Of a stretch of 64,000 bases of DNA, positions 21,474 to 31,480 are shown in pieces. Within the stretch, counting starts at the first letter, position 1. Each line of letters begins with the position of its first letter. Origin of the DNA: Tachypleus tridentatus (taxonomy: Eukaryota > Arthropoda > Merostomata > Xiphosura > Limulidae); contig NC_134829.1 of the NCBI RefSeq assembly GCF_004210375.1, positions 29,032,034 to 29,096,033 on the forward strand. Reading direction: 5' to 3'. A model generated the notes under the pieces. It was not told where the DNA came from. It saw nothing but the letters and a program-made list of their open reading frames with translations, and made no database searches. Both the position numbers and the translations under genes were made by a program.

Positions 21474-21713
21474 CAGGGTGTTCGGAAAGTGACTGTTCAG
21501 TTTTGTAATCATATTTTATTCAGTCTATTTCAAGCCAGCAACTGATAGCGGTGTTTATAAACAAAATAAGAAGGATCCAGGCCTGTATTGATGCCAACGG
21601 GGGTCACTTTTAACATTGTTTATAATTGTCATTCATATTTACCTCCTGTATTCTGTATTGAAACATGTCTGGTAATAAATATATAAGTGCACAGTAACTT
21701 TCTGAACACCCTG
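21474..21713. mobile_element. mariner-type MITE, 240 bp
   Basis: Inverted ends cagggtgttcggaaagt and, at the right, the complement of actttctgaacaccctg, with TA on both sides (21472-21473, 21714-21715). No coding capacity. A shorter derivative with the same ends and shared interior lies at 58946-59023. Confidence 0.9.
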
Positions 21714-22489
21714 TATTTACATGACCTCTAGAACTTCTGAAATGTACATTTACAGTATCTTCACATGCTGTATTTAGTGTTTACCTTTCTCTTCCACAAA
21801 GTGAATAGCTGGTAAACTGACACAAAACACTTTATTGAATGGAAATCTGTAAAAAGTTGTGGTAAGCACAGTTTTAACTTCACTTAGGTTAAAGCTAAGT
21901 TGTAGCATTATGATTTTTGTTTATTTTTAAGCTCGTCTGTGAATAATTTCCCCATGACTCGTTAAACATTATTTAGTACTACTTAAAGAAGATTTTCAAA
22001 AGGTTGATCTGTTTATCAAATTTATGTGGGAAAGATGTTTAATAGAATCAAAACAAAATTTTTAAAGTTTTGTGATGTAAAATATTTTACATCGACAGAG
22101 AATTGACACTTTTTTAACTTTAAATTTCTGGACTTGAAATACATAAAACCTGGAGTATTTGAGGAAAGTGTTCTTTACCCCTTTAAAGATGAAATTTAAT
22201 AACACCTATAATGTTCAAAATTAAGATTATTCCTACAAAGAGAATTACTTGTAATATTGTGTGTGTTTGTGCTTAAACATTGGATCTATTTTTCAAAATA
22301 TATGAGCAATTTAGAAATCAGTTCGAGCAATATGTGCTCATTTCCTTTTGAAAATTGAGGTAGACATTAATATGGTTATTAGCTAATTTATGGTACTCAA
22401 ATCAAATAAGAATAGTCTACAAACAGCATCTAAACTTTTTGTTGATTCCTTACAATACTGTCTGAGTTTTTGTTTACTTATATTCACAG

Positions 22490-25400
22490 CATTACATACA
22501 AAGTAATGCTAGAAGACCATTTGGAATTTCTACCTTAATTGCTAGTTTTGATTATGAACACACACCTCATCTTTTCCAGTCTGTCTTCTGATGTTAACCA
22601 TGCATGAAAAGTAAATATTCAAAACTAATTCATTTTTTTTTTATCATCCATTGAAAGTAAGAAAATAAAACTTGTGTGGAGTTTACAGAACTAATTCACC
22701 TAGTTTTTAAAATAGATCCCAGTGGAATTAATGATGTGTATCAGCTATTAAGGGTTAGTTTGTGAAGGTTTTGAACAGAATTTAAAGTTTTTGGAAGATT
22801 AGTTTGAAGCAACTTTTCAGTTTGGTCTATATTTTGAATTAAGTGTCACTTTCTTTAAAGATGTTTGTTAATCATTTAGTGTGAACAGTTAAATAGCTGT
22901 TACTAATATCAGCATAAAATTGTCTGCTCTAGTCTTTCATGTAAATTATCGATATTATTTAAAGGTAACAGTGTTCTTCTAAGAATAGTTGTCATTGTAA
23001 GTAATAAATTATTCCCTTTCAACACACTTAAAATAAAGTTTGTAAATTCTACAATAGGTTTTTCTATTTTTTGTTATTGCTAGTTTTGGATTGATTAGAT
23101 TAGATGGTTTCATAATTGTAAGTAATCTATGTCCATTAGATATATAAAACCCCATTAAATTAATTAAAGTGAGATGGATTAATTAATAAAAACTATTTAA
23201 TATACAAATAAATAATAATTCAGCTGTTGTGGTAATACATTAAGCTTGATATACCAAGTTAATTATTGGTGTATATCCTGTCACAAATTGATATTATGCT
23301 GTTTTATGATCAGTCACTAAAACCACTTGTAGGTAAAATAAATTCCCATTTGATTTCAGTTATAGTTTTTAGAGGAATATTGCAGTTACTACTGAAATCC
23401 CCGATTATTGAAGCATATTTCATATGTTTCAGGCTAATGCTACATGTCGAAATGCTAAAACAGAGAATACTTAGAAAAGAACTACAATGAGGAAGTTAAG
23501 TCAGAAGAAGCAACTATCAAGTTTGCTATAAAGGTTCTGTTAGAAGTGAGCCAGGAAAACAAATGTGGAAGTAGCCATCATGAAGAAGGAACAACCTCTA
23601 AAGGTAAGAAACAATTTAGAAATGAAGTCCTTTTTTTTTTTTTTTTTACATTACGTTCAAAGGTTTAAGTACTCAGAATTTATATGTGTCATACATTTGT
23701 TTGTCAGTTGGTGCATATCATAAAATCTAAGAAGATTTAGCAGTTTTTTATTTACTTCCAATACAAAACAAAATAATGATTTTGTTTGTTCTTGTTTTAG
23801 TTGTTTTACTTTAAGTACAAGTCCAGAGTTTTTGTATTATGTTATCCTGTAATGTCAGAATTCTGACAATTACATTTAGAAGCTGAATATTGAGTAACTT
23901 ATCATTGGTTGGTTGATTTAATCCAATGCTTGTTGCATACAAGGTGTCTCAATTGTCTGCTGTTTCAACTCTACTCAGAGTAAGTTTTGCAACCCCCAAG
24001 GCAGCATGGACAATAAGGACTTTCATCTGAGTTTTTCTGTAAGACTTCAAATTTGAATGAAAATCTACCAAAACTGCATAAAACATTAACCAGACATTTG
24101 GCCATGGATCTGTTACTGGACGTACAAAGGTTTCAACATGGAAATGAAAGTCTTGAAGACCATAAAGGTTGTGGAAGGAAGCCATCCTTAGATGAAAACA
24201 CATTAAGGGAAGCAGTTGGGACAGACCCTCACACAACAGTACACAAGCTTGCAGAAAAGATAGGCACAAACAAATCAAACATTGCCAACTAGCTGACTGC
24301 AATTGGAAAGATGAAAAAGTTAGATAAGTGGGTTCTGCATGAGCTGACTGAAAATCAACAAAATTGGCATTATGAGACCTGTTAAGGATGGCTTTCCAGA
24401 AATTGAATGAATTGGGAATCGAGGTTCTGCCTCATCCACTTTATTCTCCAGACCTTTCTCCTAGAGATTTTAATTTTGTCAAACACTTTCTCAAATTTTG
24501 AACAATAAATGCTTTCAAAACCAGGCAGCTGCAGAAGAATCTTTCAGGAGTTCATTGACCATAAAAACTTATTTCTACAGCAGGTGCATAAAGGGCATAA
24601 TTGCACATTGGCTAAGATTGTTGAAACAAATGGTAATTACACTGGTTAAAGTATGTTTTACAACACTAGTTTATACATTACCAAAATCCACAGTTCAAAA
24701 AACAACATTTATTTCTGGACAACCTAATAGTTAAATTACATTATTTCGATCTAATTAAGACAACAGCTGAGTGTCTTTGCTGCTTTGTAGGTTCTTAGAT
24801 GAAATAATGTATTACTGGAAAAATAGAATGACAAATTAACTTCAGTTATTGTATTTATTTTAAATACTAAAAGTCTGCATTTAACAGTCAGGTGGGTGTA
24901 CAGGATATACACTGCCATCTGTATGTTGTTGATATTTAAAGGTGATATGAAATGTATTTTTTTACATTAAAAAGAAACTTGCATTGTTTAAAAAAACATT
25001 CTGAGGCTCAAATAGAAATTTGTAAAATAGTTACACATGATTTCTTCAGTTTTGGCCAAAAAAAACAAACAACTATCTAATTTAGAAATAATTAAAATAC
25101 AACTACACTATGGAAATGATCTAATTCATTATGAAGATTCATTAATTTCAGTTACTGCTTCAAAAAGATCCACATACCAAGTTTGACTATTTGGTCAGAT
25201 TTTTGTATTATAATGAAATGAAACATGCAAGTAAATGTGACATAAGTTGCAATTAGAATATTGTTCATCTTGGTCAGCAAGACATGAATTCAAGTTGAAA
25301 CTTAGCTTATAAAAAGGTGTCTGTTACAAAGTTTCATCAAAGGATGGATCAACCATTCATATGTTGTTTTATAATGCAAAAATATAAATCTAGAATTTTG

Positions 25401-25615
25401 TTTTTTTAGTTATGAAAGCAGCCTCTTAAAGTTTGGGACTTGCTTGTTTTAGAAAATACTTTGAGGCTTGCATATATAACTTACATAACTGAGGCTAAAA
25501 CTAATTTTTTCATTATGCTTTATCTTTCAGATGTTAGACCCTGAAGACTTAGAAGTAAGCAGCTGAAATAGAAAAGAAGAATGAAGAAGCTGAAAAGAAA
25601 AGGGAGAAGAAATGA
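22490..25615 (+). pseudogene. PSMA7: Proteasome subunit alpha type-7 (20S alpha4), decayed gene with introns retained
   Basis: Three exons of the carboxyl half are recognisable. Exon 22490-22610 reads [20 protein letters not shown], matching the RYTQSNGRRPFGIS region, and ends at an intact GT. Exon 23433-23603 carries ANATCRNAKT, REYLEKNYNEEVKSEEATIK and VEVAIMKKEQPLK. Exon 25531-25615 carries MLDPEDLE and AAEIEKKNEEAEKKREKK with a stop. Splice signals are preserved. The conserved NAIGR became NATCR, the HAWK tryptophan codon is TGA, and small deletions shift the frame within exon 2 (twice) and exon 3. No exons for the amino half were found upstream. A functional protein would be an alpha-ring subunit of the 20S proteasome. 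This copy is an unprocessed pseudogene or a decayed duplicate; a gene with multiple assembly errors is less likely. Confidence 0.88.
23940..24740 (+). mobile_element. Decayed mariner transposon (SETMAR-like lineage)
   Basis: An amino block reads FQHGNESLEDHKGCGRKPSL, then AVGTDPHTTVHKLAEKIGTN and IGKMKKLDKWVLHELTENQQ (24130-24362). The family-typical middle with the first catalytic Asp is missing. The text resumes near 24390 with QKLNELGIEVLPHPLYSPDL followed by SPRDFNFVKHF, the block holding the final catalytic acidic residue. It lies in the last intron of the PSMA7 pseudogene. Confidence 0.88.
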
Positions 25616-25631
25616 TTGTCACAAACTCGGT

Positions 25632-26606
25632 TTACTTGATCCATACATTCTCATCAGCAAATTCAATTGCCTTGCACAGACCTGATAGATTGTAGCAAAA
25701 GCAGAGCCCATTTTGACAAGTGAAGAAGCTTGAAAAATGTCTGACACTTCCTCTGACTTGTGGCTTGCACATTTTTATCTAAGAAATCCCACTCCTTGAG
25801 CCTAGATGTCAAAAGTTCTGCATTTGACTTTGTTAGACCAAAATCTCTGATCAAATCATTGAGGTCTCTTGTTGGGATAGTATGGATTTCTCTCCCCAGC
25901 TTGCACCTCTGAAATTGTAATCTGGATATTCAACGTCTACCTCTTCTGATTTGCTGCTCTCTTCTGAGGATGGCTGCTTTCTCTGGCAGAGTGGCTACAG
26001 GGAGCTCAGGGCAGTGTGGCACTGGGGCAATGGATGATGGAAGGCCCAAATACATGATAGCAGATTCATTCTTACCAGCCCAATGTTTGAAAGGGTCCAC
26101 CATGCAGAAGTGGCAATTGCTTGAGTGGTCAGCGGGTTCATGCCAAATTCTTGGAATAGCAAACTTCATGGCTCTCTTTTCCACTCTGTACCATCCTGAA
26201 AAGAAAGATTGTTGTTATGAAGAATAACATGTTATTCCATATTTCATCCACATGTGTAAGAGGTTCATGCAAAATATTTTGATATTTTTTTCTATACTAT
26301 TAGAAATAAAAAAAACAAAAGATATTTAAATTTTAAAAGGTCTAATATTTGTATAATATAAAATCTTACTCTTCAAGCTAGCAAAATTGTCCTTTTACCT
26401 TCTAGAGTTTTCTTGCAGTGCTTACAAGTAAAATGAGGTGCACAGGATTTTTCTTGATCCCTGGCAGCCATGCTGAAATGTGCCTTGCAGGCTTCACACA
26501 TTTTAACAGATGCTATCACAGAGTACTTTTTTGCTCTCGTCTTGATAAGTTGGCCACATACGTAGCAGAATACATGTGAAGAATGCTTGCAGCTTCTTGA
26601 TGCCAT
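25632..26606 (-). pseudogene. Second member of the zinc-finger/DDE-like family, amino half, with an intron
   Basis: Exon 1 (26606-26399) starts MASRSCKHSSHVFCYVCGQL and holds three CxxC pairs: CYVC at residues 14-17, CEAC at 37-40 and CKHC near 61-64. It ends in CKKTLEG. A GTAAAA donor and a TTTTCAG acceptor bound a 203-base intron (26196-26398). Joining there gives LEGWYRVEKRAMKFAIPRIW, which aligns with LRDWTKGKRKGLPFGIPMTW of the 6386-8084 copy. Exon 2 continues HEPADHSSNCHFCMVDPFKH. Further left, beyond a stop at about 25932, DLNDLIRDFGLTKSNAELLT and then SFFTCQNGLCFCYNLSGL match the first copy up to about its DWRLF block. The rest is absent. I found no terminal repeats. Confidence 0.72.
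26196..26398 (-). other. Apparent 203-bp intron in the second family member
   Basis: The donor is GTAAAAGG and the acceptor ends CTTTTCAG. The junction falls in phase 1 within a glycine codon. The other family copy has no insertion at the equivalent place between MLRD and WTKG. Confidence 0.7.
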
Positions 26607-26609
26607 CTC

Positions 26610-28030
26610 TGATAAAATCAGGTCTATGTGTTCACTTAGGCAGCTAGAACTAAACTGAAGTGGTGAGTGGTGAACCCCTGTATATATGTTACTAGTTCTA
26701 CAACATTTTAGAAAGTTCTTAATTCTCTATTGGCTACTCAGCACTGAATCTTCCTGGAATGTTCTGTAACATGGGTAAATTTGAAAATTTCATTACACAG
26801 ATCACAAAAGCAAAGTTTGAAGAGAAAAATAGGTCTTTTCCATTTAGTTTATATATAAGCAATTGGGAAATAACATTTTGTTACATAGTGTAATAAATGT
26901 ATTGCTACTGTGTTGTTTCAAAAAAGGTTCACTTTTCTGTGTGATGAACCTAAAGAAATTATCACAAAAACCCAACTGTTCTGATCTATATACTTTCCTT
27001 AATTAATTGGCTGTTATTACTTATGTTTGTTTTCAAACTGGCAAAAAAATATTAAACTATTACTGTTGTGGTAGTCTTATCGAATTCAGTTTTTTTTTAT
27101 GAACTGTAATTCACTGAAGTTTAAAGTGTATGTATGTTTATTTTCTTTGTACTGGGTGCAGATAATAAACTAATAAATATTCTCAGGCAAACCAATATAA
27201 CAAACGTTGTTTGCTCTTCTATGTAAAATATTTTCTCAACCCAAACGAGCCGTTTTTGCATATATATTTCTCTACAAGTGGGTTTTCTCGACATCACTGA
27301 TAATTAATGTTTAATACATCAAAGTATATTGAAAAAAAAAAACCTGCACTTCATACCTTCAGGACTGCAAATGATTTAACTTTTGTGTTTTAGATTCATT
27401 TTGAGACATCACAATTGCAAGATGATGAATTCCTTTTGAAACTGAAAGCTGTTAGAGGTATGCACATTGAATAGTTGTTGTTAAGAGGGATCTTTTTTAC
27501 ATTTCAGTCAAGAAATTTATTTTTAACATTGAATTCAAAGTATCAGTTGTCAACAAATCTCTTAATAAAATGAAGTGTCAGAAATAACTAGTGTGCTCAT
27601 GTTAAACTTTTACATCACAGCACCCACTATCAATTTCAAGGCACTTTATTTATGTTGCAAAGTTTGGCCTTGTATTCCTAACTCTCTCTGTTTCCACTCC
27701 TAGTAGTTTAGGAAGTCTAAAATATATTGTTGTGGCTCTTTAAGCTGTGCTTGTTTCAGTGGCAAAAACCATGATATCATCAAATGTTGAAATGAACCAT
27801 GTTGTGTCAACTGCTCTGCTTTCCTCACCTCTTTTTTTTTAAATTGTTTCAAATGATTTAATGAGAAGGGGATAAGACTTCACTAAATCTTGTACCCTGA
27901 AAGTTAGTAATGTCTTTTTCAAAATAGTTGTGTTGCTGTGTACCGTATTCTACTGCTACAGTGAGAGTTCATACCAATGTCTCTGTTCCACCTGTGGAGT
28001 TTTTCTCTAACCACTGACATGATCTATTGC
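26610..28030. other. Spacer; one exon-like stretch at 27394-27455
   Basis: No gene is recognised. On the plus strand, TTTTAG at about 27388-27393 and GTATGC from 27456 bracket an open stretch reading IHFETSQLQDDEFLLKLKAV. It could be an orphan exon, but I do not recognise it and no partner exon was found. Confidence 0.25.
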
Positions 28031-29468
28031 CTTTTTAAGACAAATGGGTGAACATACCTACATCTACACTTCTCTTCCTACCAGTAGTACCAATGAGCAT
28101 TTGGGGCCAGTTCAGTTGGTCCCAATATATAATACCACTATATTTTGTCTTGCCCTCACTCACTGGAATCTCATTCCACTGAAGACCTGCCTCTATGGTA
28201 CAATGCAGAGCTCTTTGGTGTGGATTTCTGTACGTGGTGAGGGGACCTCCAAGAGAAGGTTCTGTAGTTTCAGTTTACCTTCTCTGGAATTTAAAGTCCA
28301 CCCATGCATTTGCCATGCATGGTAACTCATGAAGGCGAAGAGAGGATCTTGGTTGTTGAGGGGTCCAACCCTAACACACCACTTTGACCTTGAATTCCTG
28401 CAGACAGGCAGCCCTGGCTAGTTGGCTAATCCACTTGGGCTAGGGTCAACCAAGTACTAATGTTGGACACTTTCAACGGGTGTTGTAGACATTGTGTCTG
28501 ATGGTGGTGTTTTGATATAATTCTCATGAAACCCTGGTGTTGCTGCAGTGTTCTTGTTTGGCATTATAGTGTGTCCCCTTGTAGGGCTCCATGGTGGGTG
28601 GGATCATTTGGCACCAAAATATTCTTTCATTATTACTGACTCCCCCAACTCAAAGGAAAAATAAAATAAAAAACAGATTATCAGTGAACAACCATTTCTT
28701 GAAGGTTCTGAACAGCAATTTTCAATTTCTTCAACACCTGTACCTCATTTTCTGATATTACATACTTTAACATATAAATATTTAGGTCAAATCTCTCCCT
28801 TTTTTTATTCAGAAGGAACTAGAGGGGCTTGCTGGTTCTCCAAAGTCAGTCAAAAAGTTACATTCTGAAGACATTTTGGTGGAAATATCCATTTGGGGAT
28901 ATACCCATGCTAATTTGAATTCGTCATGTGTTGTAATTGTTTAGAGGGATTTAAAGAACATCTCTGAGTCAGAGGTCGTCCTCACAGGTTTCTTCACTCG
29001 AGGAGTTTCTGCAGTGAGGCATATCTCTACTTGGAAAGATGGAATTATGATGCTGACCAATGTCCTAATTTTCACGTTTACATCACCACGTCCATCTGCC
29101 ACCATCAAGGCAGGTTATCCAAGTTCCAAGGTGCAGCCACTTATTCCAAACCATCTCATGTTTCCAATATCAGCAGTTCAGTCACTCGAATACTTCATGT
29201 TATTCTTTGTGTGCTCATTGTGGTGGCAAGGACCATGATGTCTCCAAGTGTGAAATAGACATTGTGGTAGTTGTGGTGACTCTCACACCTATTTTTGTTC
29301 TTGCCCTAGATGGGTGGAGGAAAAAGAGGTACAGCATTTGAAAATGATTCACAACATTTCTTACCCCAAGGCTCAAATTATTGTCCACCACTCTATCTCC
29401 ACTGCATGCAGCTTCACTCTGTTCCACTGTTACAGTAGGAGTGCAGACAGATCTCTCCATATCTCTGA

Positions 29469-29587
29469 TGCCCCCGCTAGTAAAGCAGGATGTCTCTGGA
29501 TTTACAACGCTAAAATCAGGGGTTCGATTCCCCTCGGTGGGCTCAGCAGATAGCCCAATGTGGTTTTGCTATAAGAAAATACATACT
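29469..29587 (+). mobile_element. Short tRNA-like SINE (family B) inserted in LINE ORF1
   Basis: Full copy with head gctagtaaagcaggatgtct, B box ggttcgattcccc and tail ctataagaaaatacat. An 11-base target duplication, catatctctga, flanks it at 29458-29468 and 29588-29598. This is the best-preserved member of family B in the window. Confidence 0.92.
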
Positions 29588-29944
29588 CATATCTCTGACA
29601 GAGTCATTTTCAAATCAACTGAGAAAGGTTTTGCCTTTAGTGGTTAAGAGAGATGACAAGTCAATGTCAACATCTATCTCTGTCACTACCCTTCCTTCCA
29701 GAGGCTCCATGGATCCACTTCCTTTGCTTTCAGTTTCTAGCGTTTCCTTGCATCCATCTTCTTCGACCCTGAGATGCAGAACGATTATTCATTGATGCTC
29801 TCAGTCACTGGAATCTTCATATACTGACAGATACCTGCCCATTCTTCACAGGATCCATGGAGGTTGATAGACCTCATAGTAAAGAGAAACGACGTGGTCG
29901 AAAACAGAAGAGCTCTCAATCCAATTTCCTTCACATAAGTAAAA

Positions 29945-30935
29945 ATGGTCACTATAATACAATGGAACTGTCAAGGTTTCTGTTATAATTTAGATGACAT
30001 AAAAGTGCTGATTGGTTCTTACCATCTTGTATGTCTTTCCTCACAAGAAACATTTCTCAAACCTGTTGATACAGTCACCTTTCGGCAGTTTTCATTGTAT
30101 AGAAATGGCAGGTTATATGATGGATGGGTGCATGGAAGGGTGGCACTTCTGGTCGATCAGCATGTGCCCTCCCTGTCTTTGCCACCCGATACACACTTGG
30201 AGGCTGTAGCCACCCGTGTTTCGTATCATCACAGTTTGTTCTCTTTATCTGTCTCATGAGGAGACCTATGATCAGTCAGACCTTGATGCTCTCATTGAAT
30301 AGTTGCCGTCTCCCTTTTTAATCCTGGGGGACTTTAATGGACATAATCCCCTCTGGGGCGGAGCTGATATTGATATGAGGGGTCGTTCTGTAGAGCATAT
30401 GCTCTCGGATCATAACCTCTTTTATTTAATACTGGTATTTGTACCTATTTTTCTGCATCTAGTCAGTTTTTTATTGCTATTGATTTATCTGCTCCCCTTC
30501 ACTTTTCTCTCATTTCCCTTGAGGTTGACAGTGACTCACAGGGTAGTGATCATTTTGTAATCATGGTGAGGGAGACTGGCCATGGCCAATCACGTCTAAC
30601 ACACGTACCGTGGTGGAAGCTGGACCAGGCTAACTAACTCTCTTTCATTGCTGTCATCTGTAAACCATTGATAGATGACTGTGTGTCAGCAGTACGCGAC
30701 TGTATTGTCCAAGCAGTTGATCACTCTATTCCTAAAACCTCAACACGTATTACATGGTAATCTTGTCCATAATGGAATATTGCCTGCCACATGGTACAGA
30801 AGGGTCAAAAACGGGCCTGGGATACCTTTTGTAGATTTCCCACACTTTCAAACTGCATCACTTTGCAGTGACCTCATGCACATACTTGTCAGGGAAGACG
30901 TTAAAGCTAGAAGGAATCTTGGATTAAGTTCATAA
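29945..30935 (+). pseudogene. LINE ORF2, endonuclease part
   Basis: Residues from the start read MVTIIQWNCQGFCYNLDDIK, then SSQETFLKPVDTVTF (catalytic Glu in QET), then RLYDGWVHGRVALLVDQHVP, LILGDFNGHNPLWGG and MRGRSVEHMLSDHNL. These are conserved steps of the apurinic-type endonuclease of non-LTR elements. The frame changes near 30250 and again later, and a SINE interrupts it at 30941. Confidence 0.85.
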
Positions 30936-30940
30936 CTAGC

Positions 30941-31480
30941 CTGGAGGTCAGGTGGTTAAGACAATAGACTCGTAATCCGAGGGTCGCGGGTTTGAATCCC
31001 TGTCGCACCAAACATGCTCGCTCTTTCAGCCATGGGGGCGTTATAATGTAACGGTCAATCTTACTATTCGTTGGTAAAAGAGTAGCCCAAGAGTTGGCGG
31101 TGGGTGGTGCTGACTAGCTGCCTTCCCTCTAGTCTTACACTGCTAAATTAGGGACGGCTAGAGCAGATTGCCCTCGTGTAGCTTTGCGCGAAAGTTAAAC
31201 CAAACCAAACCGAATATTTTGTATGCTATAGTTTATATGAATTAGTTATATTATGATTCATATTGTTATACAGATTTGTTTCATTGTTTTCATAATATAC
31301 TTTTTAATTCTCCACAAGAAGTTTTTACTAACTTGTTTAAATGGTATTTTAGAATAGCCGATTAAAGCATTTTCGATTTTCACAAACGTTTATAAATTCT
31401 AGGGTTGATGATTTGTGTGCCATTGCCCAAGATGTTTTTCATACTATGCGTTAGAACAGTGATGCCTTTTAAACCAAACC
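30941..31480 (+). mobile_element. SINE (family A) plus about 270 bases of extra 3' sequence, one insertion
   Basis: A nearly full-length SINE (30941 to about 31208, B box at about 30988-30998) is followed by unrelated sequence ending in ttttaaaccaaacc. A 15-base target duplication, aagttcayaactagc, lies at 30926-30940 and 31481-31495. Removing the 540 bases between restores the LINE reading ESWIKFITSISSTTS. Both parts therefore arrived together, as expected for a 3' transduction. Confidence 0.85.

Noticed and set aside
25930-26227. Plus-strand frame of 85 codons
   Set aside because: It is the antisense shadow of the zinc-finger family member on the minus strand.
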